From: Crocinitomicaceae bacterium
GTDB lineage: Bacteria > Bacteroidota > Bacteroidia > Flavobacteriales_D > Crocinitomicaceae
Length of the DNA stretch: 5,658 nucleotides
NCBI GenBank assembly: GCA_015662935.1
Contig: DQTF01000220.1
Location: 1-5,658, forward strand
Direction: 5' to 3'
Part shown: positions 1 through 5,658 of the stretch, one piece after another
Layout: the number at the start of each line of letters is the position of its first letter
Position numbering within the stretch: position 1 is the first letter of the stretch
Position numbers and translations under genes: made by a program
Notes under the pieces: model-generated
What the model was told of the DNA's origin: nothing
The model's input: only the letters and a program-made list of their open reading frames with translations
Databases searched by the model: none

Positions 1-2462
1 AATCCGTTTGCGTTTTCTTTTTTCTCTATATCTCCTTCAAAAGTTTCTTCACTTGAGTAGTAGCGATCAATACGCAACCAGTGCATATCACGACTACGAC
101 GCACTTCTTGTTTCCCAACTACAGGCACATTGTTTTCAGCGTGACAAGCAATCACACAAGCACCACAACCGGTACAAGCATTTAAATCTACAGACAAGTT
201 GAAGTGATGACCAATAGAACGATCAAACGATGTCCATAAATCAGCATTTTCATCAGTAACAGGAATTTCTGCGTGGTCTTTTGAAACCATCGGCATTGCA
301 TTCCACTCTTTCGAATCTTTTGTATTGAATATCTCTAAGGTAGTTTCACGAATAATATCTCTTCCCATCATCGTGTTGTGTAATTGTACACAAGCAAATT
401 CGTGTTCTCCAGCAACTTTTTCTAAAGTTACATTCTGAACCGATGAGAAATTATTATAAACTGAATAAGCATTTACACCAGTTTGCATTTCGTATTGAAT
501 AGCATCTGTTTTTCCATACCCTAATGCCAATCCAACTGACCCTTTTGCTTGACCTGGCTGAATTAATACTGGAACATTTTTAACAACTACATCACCAACA
601 GTTACATTTACATAACTTCCGTTTAATCCTCCGTTTGCAACATTGTGATTTTCCAACCCTAATGCATCTGCATCCGAAGCAGAAACTGTTAAGTAATTAT
701 CCCAAGATGCTCTAGTAATAGGATCTGGCATTTCTTGTAACCAAGGGTTATTGGCTTGTTGCCCGTCTCCCATCGAAATTTTTGTATATAAGGTAAGTTC
801 TAAACCGCCTTCTTGAAGATTGTTTGCTAATGCTCCGTGAGAAGTATGGCTTTCCATTCCTTCAGACATTGGCAATGCTTCATTTTCAATTTCAACTTGA
901 TTTACTAATACACCATCGTGTAATGCTTCATTCCAAGATTTTTCTCCTAAAATTGAATTCGTCCAAGTTTCTTTAAGGTAATCGTAAAATGTTTTTGAAT
1001 TCCCTGTCAATTTCAATAAACTATCTTGAAATTGTCTAGTATCAAATAAAGGACGAATGGTAGGTTGCATTAACCCAAAATGTCCTTTTTTAATTTGTGT
1101 ATCTCCCCAAGATTCTAAGTAGTGATTTGTTGCACCCACTAATTGAGCCATGGCAGCAGTTGCATCTTTTTTATAAGAAAAAGCAACCGATAATTCTAAA
1201 TTATTATATGCTTCTGAAAAGGCTTCGTTATTTGGAAAAGAATAAATTGGATCTACACCTACAGTGATTAATCCTTTAACTTTTCCTGAAATAACTCCAT
1301 TTAAAACGCTCATTACTTCTGAAGCGCTTCCTTGACGAATCATTTTTGGTTTTGCAGCATCCATTACAACACTAGCAATTCCACTATTATAAGAAAGTAC
1401 TTTCGCTTGAGCGGTAACATCTGGTAATCCAGTAATAATTACACCTCTGCTCCCAGCTTTTTGTAAATCTGATTTTGCTTTCGCAACTACTTCTGCAATT
1501 GCATCTGGCAAACCAGAAGCACTTCCACCGGTCAAGGCAGTTAAAACTTGTTGTTGTTGCGAAGGAGTAACCGGCACACGTTTGTCAGAATTTGCTCCCG
1601 AAAGAGACATATTCGCTTCAAACTGGTAATGACGAGACATTTTTCCATTATCTGGAATACGTCCTTTTGAATACGATGATTCAAATCCGCCACCTTGCCA
1701 ATCTCCTAAGAAGTCAGCTCCAATAGATACAATTACTTCTGCTTTAGAAAAATCATAATCTGCCAATCCACGAACTCCGTATTTATTTTGAAAAGCATCC
1801 AATGCTTCCGAAGAAGACACTGTATCATAAACTACGTGACGTACATTTGGAAACTTAGTTGTAAAATCTTTTATCAATCTAGTAGTAGAAGGACTTGCAA
1901 AAGTTTGTGTTAACAATACAACATCCTGTCCTTGTAAACTAGTTAAATTTTCTTCGAAAGCTGCGTCAAAATCATCCCATTCAACCGAATCTTCACCAAC
2001 AGATGGCGACTGAAGACGGTTCATATCATACAAAGATAATACCGACGCATGAACACGAGCATTAACGCTTCCGTTGTTTTCTGAAAGTTTATTTCTTTCA
2101 ACTTTAATAGGTCTTCCTTCTCTTGTTTTTACTAAAATATTAGCAAAATCGAATCCATCTGCAATCGTTGAGGCATAATAATTTGCTTCACCTGGCACAA
2201 TTTCATCTGGCATTACAACATAAGGAATTGACTTTCTAATTGGACCTTCACAAGCAGCTAACGAAGCAGCAGCCGTGGTAAACCCAACATATTTTAAGAA
2301 ATCTCTACGTGAAGTTGAAGAAGACTCTAATGTTTCTTTGTCTCCAAGAAATTCATCTACAGGTATTTCTTCAACAAATTCATTTTGTCGTAGCGTCTTA
2401 ACAATAGAACTGTTATCGTCTAGCTCTTCAACACTTTTCCAGTATTTCTTGTTTGTTGACAT
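1..2462 (-). CDS. actB: Alternative complex III subunit ActB, Tat-exported MopB-like/Fe-S protein (3' end beyond window)
   Basis: Partial gene: 820 codons are visible with no in-frame stop, and the C-terminal part lies off the left edge. ActB is the large periplasm-facing iron-sulfur subunit of the quinol:cytochrome c oxidoreductase ACIII. The start is fixed: ATG at 2462-2460 is immediately preceded in frame by TAA (2465-2463). Visible order: an N-terminal extension containing KKYWKSVEEL (residues 5-14), typical of the 'TAT-variant-translocated' proteins; a Tat motif SRRDFLK (51-57); a short hydrophobic stretch ending in a lipobox LAAC (Cys71); a molybdopterin-oxidoreductase-like domain (about 80-740) opening with KTREGRPIKV; then CTGCGACVIAC (Cys763, 766, 769, 773), the first CxxCxxCxxxC cluster of the ferredoxin-like domain. 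No cysteine lies between Cys71 and Cys691, so the MopB-like domain lacks a cysteine-ligated cluster. This fits the family, where that domain is known to have lost its cofactors. Family members are roughly 1,000 residues, so about 200 are missing. It lies 51 bp after actA in the same direction. Gene identity is very secure; lipidation of Cys71 is inferred. Confidence 0.95.
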   Translation of the reverse strand, partial: MSTNKKYWKSVEELDDNSSIVKTLRQNEFVEEIPVDEFLGDKETLESSSTSRRDFLKYVGFTTAAASLAACEGPIRKSIPYVVMPDEIVPGEANYYASTIADGFDFANILVKTREGRPIKVERNKLSENNGSVNARVHASVLSLYDMNRLQSPSVGEDSVEWDDFDAAFEENLTSLQGQDVVLLTQTFASPSTTRLIKDFTTKFPNVRHVVYDTVSSSEALDAFQNKYGVRGLADYDFSKAEVIVSIGADFLGDWQGGGFESSYSKGRIPDNGKMSRHYQFEANMSLSGANSDKRVPVTPSQQQQVLTALTGGSASGLPDAIAEVVAKAKSDLQKAGSRGVIITGLPDVTAQAKVLSYNSGIASVVMDAAKPKMIRQGSASEVMSVLNGVISGKVKGLITVGVDPIYSFPNNEAFSEAYNNLELSVAFSYKKDATAAMAQLVGATNHYLESWGDTQIKKGHFGLMQPTIRPLFDTRQFQDSLLKLTGNSKTFYDYLKETWTNSILGEKSWNEALHDGVLVNQVEIENEALPMSEGMESHTSHGALANNLQEGGLELTLYTKISMGDGQQANNPWLQEMPDPITRASWDNYLTVSASDADALGLENHNVANGGLNGSYVNVTVGDVVVKNVPVLIQPGQAKGSVGLALGYGKTDAIQYEMQTGVNAYSVYNNFSSVQNVTLEKVAGEHEFACVQLHNTMMGRDIIRETTLEIFNTKDSKEWNAMPMVSKDHAEIPVTDENADLWTSFDRSIGHHFNLSVDLNACTGCGACVIACHAENNVPVVGKQEVRRSRDMHWLRIDRYYSSEETFEGDIEKKENANG
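2241..2462 (-). other. ActB N-terminal export region: extension, Tat motif and lipobox
   Basis: Residues 1-74 of ActB. About 50 residues of acidic, non-hydrophobic sequence precede the twin arginines (Arg52-Arg53, in SRRDFLK), an unusually long n-region. A short weakly hydrophobic segment rich in Ala and Thr follows, then LAAC at 68-71 and EGP. The arrangement implies export folded through Tat, then signal peptidase II cleavage and lipid anchoring at Cys71. The motifs are seen directly; processing is inferred from the family and the motifs. Confidence 0.8.
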
Positions 2463-2482
2463 TTATATTTTAATTTAATGAG

Positions 2483-2498
2483 TGAATAACAGTATTCA
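2483..2498 (-). repeat. Small inverted repeat between actA and actB
   Basis: TGAATA (2483-2488), a four-base spacer ACAG, then TATTCA (2493-2498): a perfect 6-bp dyad inside the 51-bp actA-actB gap. In the actA-actB transcript it could form a small hairpin between the actA stop and the actB start. The stem is AT-rich and weak, and no U-run follows it on the minus strand, so it is not an intrinsic terminator. It could be an mRNA processing or stability element, or chance. Confidence 0.3.
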
Positions 2499-2513
2499 AT
2501 CGTTACATTATTA

Positions 2514-3785
2514 TTAATAGTGGCATTTTCCACATTCCTTTCCTCCTAAATCTGCGATTGTCATTTTATCCAAATCGTATTTTTTAGCAAGCTCTTTGTG
2601 AATTTCTTCGTAATATTTATTATCTTCTGTATTTACATTTGTTGCGTTATGACAATCGATACACCAACGCATTGTAAGTTGTGCATACTGCTCAACTACT
2701 TCCATTTCTTCAACAGGTCCGTGACATTTCTGGCATTCTTGCCCAGCAACCGTTACGTGTTGTGAGTGATTGTAATATACAAAGTCTGGTAAATTATGAA
2801 CACGAATCCATTTTACAGGTTTTTCTTCTCCTGTATAATTCATATTATCAGGATCCCAACCAACTGCATCGTATAATTTTGCAATTTGCTCGTTATAAAA
2901 ATCTGTTGAATATCCATTTGCTAAATCTTGAACCCCTGTATATTCTGAAATGTTCTTATGACAGTTCATACAAACATTCAATGAAGGGATTCCAGATGTT
3001 TTACTTTTTCTTGCTGAAGAGTGACAATATTGACAATCTATCTTATTATCACCAGCGTGTATTTTATGTGAAAAATGAATTGGTTGAACTGGAGTATAAC
3101 CTTGATCGACACCTACTTGCATAAAATAACCATACACAAAATATCCAGAAACCAATAAAAGTAATATGGAAGAAACCAACATTAAAAATTGGTTTTGAGC
3201 AAATGCTTTCCATAAAGGTAATTTAGATTCTCTTTCTACTATATTCGATTCATTAGCATCAGACAAACGTTGTAATGTTTTTGATACTAAGTAGAACATT
3301 ACTACTAATAGCACAAACACCAACACCAGTCCACCCAATATAATGTTCTGCATCGTCCCATCGTCTCCACTTTCTGCAACTACTGTAGCCTCTGCAACTT
3401 TCGGAGCTGGTTTTGGCTGACTACAATACGCTAGGATATTATCTATATCTTCATTTGACAATGCTGGAAAAGAAGTCATCACTGAGTTATTATTCTCCGC
3501 AAACAAAGCAACCGCTTTTGCATCTCCAGACTTAATAAATCCTTGGCTATTTTTTATCCATTGGTATAGCCACTCTTTTTCGTACTTATCTGCAACACCC
3601 CGTAATGCAGGACCTACTCCTTTTTTGTCTAACTTATGACAAGCAGCACAATTCGACTTAAATAAAGCCTCACCAGCAACAGGATCTCCTTCTTGTGCAA
3701 AAGTTGTAGTTGAAAAAGCTAGCAAAATAGCCAGCATTAGAAGTGATAATTTTGATGATAAATTTCGGTAATTCACCTTTTTCAT
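2514..3785 (-). CDS. actA: Alternative complex III subunit ActA, hexahaem membrane cytochrome c
   Basis: 423-residue membrane-bound multihaem cytochrome that carries electrons within ACIII on the periplasmic side. Order: Sec signal peptide (residues 1 to about 30, ending STTTFA); class I monohaem domain with CAACH (46-50) and probable axial Met103 in VMTSFP; an Ala/Pro/Val-rich linker; transmembrane helix about 147-168; a cytoplasmic loop of about 30 residues; a second helix about 199-222; then a pentahaem domain with CQYCH (251-255), CMNCH (272-276), CQKCH (351-355), CIDCH (375-379) and CGKCH (418-422). The last haem site is one residue from the C-terminus. HFSHKIH (237-243) and further histidines at 330, 340 and 343 are likely distal ligands. 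ATG at 3785 is preferred over an in-frame TTG at 3809 because it gives a normal MKK signal peptide. No Shine-Dalgarno is visible, as is usual in Bacteroidota. It is the first gene of the operon, followed by actB. The family call is secure; the haem count is read directly. Confidence 0.95.
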   Translation of the reverse strand: MKKVNYRNLSSKLSLLMLAILLAFSTTTFAQEGDPVAGEALFKSNCAACHKLDKKGVGPALRGVADKYEKEWLYQWIKNSQGFIKSGDAKAVALFAENNNSVMTSFPALSNEDIDNILAYCSQPKPAPKVAEATVVAESGDDGTMQNIILGGLVLVFVLLVVMFYLVSKTLQRLSDANESNIVERESKLPLWKAFAQNQFLMLVSSILLLLVSGYFVYGYFMQVGVDQGYTPVQPIHFSHKIHAGDNKIDCQYCHSSARKSKTSGIPSLNVCMNCHKNISEYTGVQDLANGYSTDFYNEQIAKLYDAVGWDPDNMNYTGEEKPVKWIRVHNLPDFVYYNHSQHVTVAGQECQKCHGPVEEMEVVEQYAQLTMRWCIDCHNATNVNTEDNKYYEEIHKELAKKYDLDKMTIADLGGKECGKCHY

Positions 3786-3866
3786 ACTAATGGTTAAAAT
3801 TATTTTCAATTGTAAGGTTGGTAATTAATTCATTTTCAAAACACTAAAAATACATTTTATTACCTA

Positions 3867-3880
3867 GCCTTTATAACGGC
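3867..3880. promoter_or_regulatory. Imperfect palindrome, candidate operator upstream of actA
   Basis: GCCTTTATAACGGC pairs at six of seven symmetric positions (only T3870 against C3877 fails). It is a GC-flanked island in otherwise very AT-rich DNA, about 80 bp upstream of the actA start. It could be a transcription-factor site controlling the ACIII operon. It does not match the CRP/FNR pattern TTGAT-N4-ATCAA. No regulator can be named, and chance is possible. Confidence 0.25.
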
Positions 3881-3916
3881 ACGAAAATAACATATTAAAG
3901 TTGATTATTAAAATAC

Positions 3917-3929
3917 TAACAAAGTGTTA
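3917..3929. promoter_or_regulatory. Perfect dyad TAACA-N3-TGTTA, candidate operator
   Basis: TAACA (3917-3921), spacer AAG, TGTTA (3925-3929). The dyad lies about 130 bp upstream of actA and 60 bp upstream of the plus-strand -7 element, overlapping the only TTTG half-motif on the minus strand. It could be a regulatory site for either direction. Five-base arms in AT-rich DNA arise easily by chance. Confidence 0.25.
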
Positions 3930-3988
3930 ATGCTTAATTTATAATAATTCTAAATAATAAATTCTCTTTCTTTTGAGTTAATATGAAT

Positions 3989-3996
3989 TACATTTG
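3989..3996 (+). promoter_or_regulatory. Bacteroidota -7 promoter element for the SPOR gene
   Basis: TACATTTG is an exact match to the Bacteroidota primary-sigma -7 consensus TAnnTTTG. A transcript starting a few bases downstream would have a leader of only about 10-15 bases before the ATG at 4015. The -33 element is poor: the nearest TTTG (3972-3975) is only 13 bases upstream of the TA, less than the usual spacing of about 17-23. The element supports ATG 4015 over the TTG at 3994, which lies inside the promoter. Confidence 0.6.
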
Positions 3997-4014
3997 CAAT
4001 CTAATATTTTTTTA

Positions 4015-4407
4015 ATGAAAAAGAGAATTAATTATAAGTCCTTTATTTTTTTAATGTTAGCATTTATTTCTATTCAATTTACCTTTGGACAAGAAGCTAC
4101 GGTTATCATTAATGAAGATGTGAAAATTCCTGAAATATTAGAATTAAAAAAAAGCTTGGAAGTTGAGAATAAACTTTCGGAAGGCTTTACTATTCAATTA
4201 TATTATGGAGAACTTGATGAAGCTAGAAAAATAATGAAACAATATAAAACTCATTACGATTCTTGGCCTGCTTCTATTGAATATGAAACCCCTAATTATA
4301 AGGTATGGGTAGGGAGTTTTAGTTCTAGGCTTGAAGCAGATCGTGCGCGATTAGAGATAAAAGAAAAATTTCCTGCTGCATTTATTTTAAAACCAGATAG
4401 GGGGTAA
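4015..4407 (+). CDS. Small secreted SPOR-domain protein
   Basis: 130-residue protein with a Sec signal peptide (MKKR start, hydrophobic core about 9-20, likely cleavage after FTFG near residue 25) and a C-terminal SPOR domain (about 55-126). The SPOR signature is seen in FTIQLYYGELDEARK (58-72) and YKVWVGSFSSRLEADRAR (95-112), the usual beta-alpha-beta pattern where the second strand ends in a V-G-S-F turn and helix residues follow. SPOR domains bind denuded glycan strands of peptidoglycan, often at division sites. Here the domain makes up most of the mature protein, with no transmembrane anchor or catalytic domain, so a periplasmic peptidoglycan-binding or sensing role is inferred. The start is ATG 4015 rather than an in-frame TTG at 3994. 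The gene diverges from actA, has its own promoter, and is followed 15 bp later by a terminator, so it is probably monocistronic. No functional link to ACIII is evident. Confidence 0.88.
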   Translation: MKKRINYKSFIFLMLAFISIQFTFGQEATVIINEDVKIPEILELKKSLEVENKLSEGFTIQLYYGELDEARKIMKQYKTHYDSWPASIEYETPNYKVWVGSFSSRLEADRARLEIKEKFPAAFILKPDRG

Positions 4408-4422
4408 ACTATACATTAAACC

Positions 4423-4465
4423 AATAAAAAAGCCTCATTCTTAATTGAAATGAGGCTTTTTTATT
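4423..4465. terminator. Bidirectional intrinsic terminator
   Basis: A perfect 17-bp stem: arms 4423-4439 and 4449-4465, with a nine-base loop CTTAATTGA. The GC-containing core GCCTCATT/AATGAGGC is flanked by six As on the left and six Ts on the right. A U-run therefore follows the core whichever strand is transcribed. It lies 15 bp after the SPOR stop and 17 bp from the stop of the converging FadL-like gene, so it can end both transcripts. Confidence 0.9.
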
Positions 4466-4482
4466 TTAAAAACAAATTTTAA

Positions 4483-5658
4483 TTAATTCATTGGCTCACT
4501 TGTTTTTGTTGAACCCAATCCAAACTTATAAACCATATTAAGTTGGATCATTGAAGTTTCCATATCGTAAGAAACTGATGTACCTGGAACTTTTCCTAAA
4601 GGGTTATTAGGAGTAATTAGTTGAGGGTTCAATAAGTTTCCTGAAGCTCCATCTCCTCTAAATCCATAATGATAAACAGCATTTAATTCTATTTTATCAT
4701 TAATAACATACCCTAATCCAATTTGAGCTGCATTTTCAATTACTGCAGTTGCAGGAATTGAAAAGAACGCTAACTCATCATCAATAGGGTTTGAACTATA
4801 GGTATAACCAACTCTAATAGGCATTTTATTGGTAGCTTGGTATTGCAATCCTATAGAAAGAATACTCATACTTTTCCAACCAAAACCATTAACAGCACCT
4901 GTTGGAAATCCTGCAAAATCACCGATTTCGGCTATTTGCCATCCACTTTCTTGGAAACCTTCTGTGTTTTCATAATCTACATATCTAAAATCTAAAGCGA
5001 AATCAAATTTTCCACCAGACAACCCCATACCTACTGAATAGATTGCAGGATAATTCATTTTAAATTTTACGTTTGGAGCTGTTGAACCGTCTACATATTT
5101 TTGATCAAAATCAAACTCTCCAAAATATTGTTTTGATTTATATGAAGCTCCTAATTTTAAAATTCCTCCTGAATCATAAAATACACCTACTTGACCACCA
5201 AAGCCAACAGCGGAAGCTTTATCTGTAACTGGGTACCCTCTTCCTTGACCAAATGGTGATGGAAAGTCTGGAGAAGCAACTGGGTTTGGAGCTAATTCTA
5301 ATGCAGAATAGTTAAAAGTTGGTTGCAATCCTATTGAAAACTTATCGGTAATTTCATAAGAATAAGTAAGACCTACTTGTAACAACATATAATCGGATTC
5401 TATATGTCCAAATCCTCCAAATTCCTGAGGGTAATTTATTGGATTTGAGTCGTTAGGATTCCAATCCGGATTAGGATTTCCTTCACCATCAACAGGTAAA
5501 TTTGTTTCTTCATTAAAAGTAACTCCAAAACCACTAATACCGAAAGCTGAAACACCGAAAGTGTGTTTACTATCTTCTTTACCCCAAACAAAAGATAAGG
5601 AAGGCATAATTGAAGTTCCTCTATCATCTTCTGTTTCTCCACTTACACTAGGAGAACC
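4483..5658 (-). CDS. OmpP1/FadL-family outer-membrane transport protein (5' end beyond window)
   Basis: Partial gene: the C-terminal 391 residues and the stop (TAA, 4485-4483) are visible. The frame stays open to the right edge, so the ATG at 5607 is internal (read as SIMPSLSF), and the signal peptide and N-terminal plug region are missing. The sequence is a run of alternating amphipathic strands separated by Gly/Asn/Asp/Pro loops, typical of an outer-membrane beta-barrel. Family-like segments include MPSLSFVWG near the left of the fragment, NGFGWKSMSILSIGLQYQ, and MPIRVGYTYSSNPIDDE, which closely resembles the FadL/TodX pattern of a Trp-containing strand followed by a G-Y-x-Y-x-x-x-P turn. 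FadL homologues let hydrophobic compounds such as long-chain fatty acids cross the outer membrane; the substrate here is unknown. After the last apparent strand (MIQLNMVYKFG) a polar tail of about 11 residues follows instead of a terminal aromatic. It converges on the SPOR gene and shares its terminator. Confidence 0.85.
   Translation of the reverse strand, partial: GSPSVSGETEDDRGTSIMPSLSFVWGKEDSKHTFGVSAFGISGFGVTFNEETNLPVDGEGNPNPDWNPNDSNPINYPQEFGGFGHIESDYMLLQVGLTYSYEITDKFSIGLQPTFNYSALELAPNPVASPDFPSPFGQGRGYPVTDKASAVGFGGQVGVFYDSGGILKLGASYKSKQYFGEFDFDQKYVDGSTAPNVKFKMNYPAIYSVGMGLSGGKFDFALDFRYVDYENTEGFQESGWQIAEIGDFAGFPTGAVNGFGWKSMSILSIGLQYQATNKMPIRVGYTYSSNPIDDELAFFSIPATAVIENAAQIGLGYVINDKIELNAVYHYGFRGDGASGNLLNPQLITPNNPLGKVPGTSVSYDMETSMIQLNMVYKFGLGSTKTSEPMN

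Larger units (their letters stand above)
3786..4014. promoter_or_regulatory. Divergent intergenic region between actA and the SPOR gene
   Basis: 229 bp of very AT-rich DNA without a credible gene. It must hold the promoters of both the leftward actA-actB operon and the rightward SPOR gene. A good plus-strand -7 element is present at 3989-3996. No minus-strand match to TAnnTTTG was found for actA; the closest is ACACTTTG (read on the minus strand at 3927-3920), which matches only the TTTG half. Two short dyads, at 3867-3880 and 3917-3929, are the only other structure seen. Confidence 0.6.

Noticed and set aside
8..202. 64-codon plus-strand open frame
   Set aside because: Antisense to the actB ferredoxin motif, His/Gln/Ser-rich without family features; a shadow frame.
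2275..2478. 67-codon plus-strand open frame
   Set aside because: Antisense to the actB N-terminus and its Tat signal; low-complexity Ser runs mirror the real coding strand.
2681..3124. 147-codon plus-strand open frame
   Set aside because: It lies wholly antisense to the pentahaem part of actA, has no recognisable domain or signal, and is best explained as a shadow of the real gene.
3786..3809. TTG start for actA at 3809
   Set aside because: It would add eight residues before a normal MKK signal peptide. ATG at 3785 is the better start.
3994..4014. TTG start for the SPOR gene at 3994
   Set aside because: The codon overlaps the -7 promoter element TACATTTG, so it would not be in the transcript. 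ATG at 4015 gives a normal signal peptide.
5605..5607. ATG at 5607 as the start of the FadL-like gene
   Set aside because: The frame is open upstream to position 5658, and the residues form part of a barrel strand (SIMPSLSF), with no signal peptide. The true start is outside the window.
5436..5642. 68-codon minus-strand open frame
   Set aside because: Overlaps the FadL-like gene on the same strand in another frame, and the FadL frame stays open through to the window edge.

Overview
The window looks like chromosomal core-respiration DNA from a Bacteroidota bacterium, most likely a member of the Flavobacteriaceae. The base composition is AT-rich, translation starts lack Shine-Dalgarno sequences, and one promoter has the Bacteroidota -7 element TAnnTTTG. 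The gene content is the start of an alternative complex III (ACIII) operon, a SPOR-domain protein and an OmpP1/FadL-type outer-membrane protein. No mobile element, CRISPR array, tRNA or rRNA was seen.

Layout, left to right. Positions 1-2462 (minus strand) hold the first 820 codons of actB, the Tat-exported molybdopterin-oxidoreductase-like/Fe-S subunit of ACIII, whose 3' end lies off the left edge. Positions 2514-3785 (minus) hold actA, the multiheme cytochrome c subunit. It lies 51 bp upstream of actB, and the two are almost certainly co-transcribed (actA then actB, with the rest of the operon expected beyond the left edge). Positions 3786-4014 are a 228-229 bp divergent intergenic region with a good plus-strand -7 promoter element and two short dyads. 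Positions 4015-4407 (plus) encode a small exported SPOR-domain protein. Positions 4423-4465 form a strong hairpin flanked by A and T runs that can terminate transcription from both sides. Positions 4483-5658 (minus) hold the C-terminal 391 residues of a FadL-family beta-barrel whose 5' end lies off the right edge.

How the genes work together. ActA and ActB are two subunits of one membrane complex that oxidises menaquinol and passes electrons to periplasmic or oxidase-bound cytochrome c, replacing the bc1 complex. ActA carries six CXXCH haem sites here: an N-terminal class I monohaem domain followed by the pentahaem domain. ActB has a Tat signal, a lipobox cysteine, a cysteine-free MopB-like domain and the first [4Fe-4S] motif of its ferredoxin domain. 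The SPOR protein and the FadL-like barrel are envelope proteins with no evident functional tie to ACIII. The window appears to be ordinary conserved flavobacterial chromosome; I see no candidate for a wholly new system.
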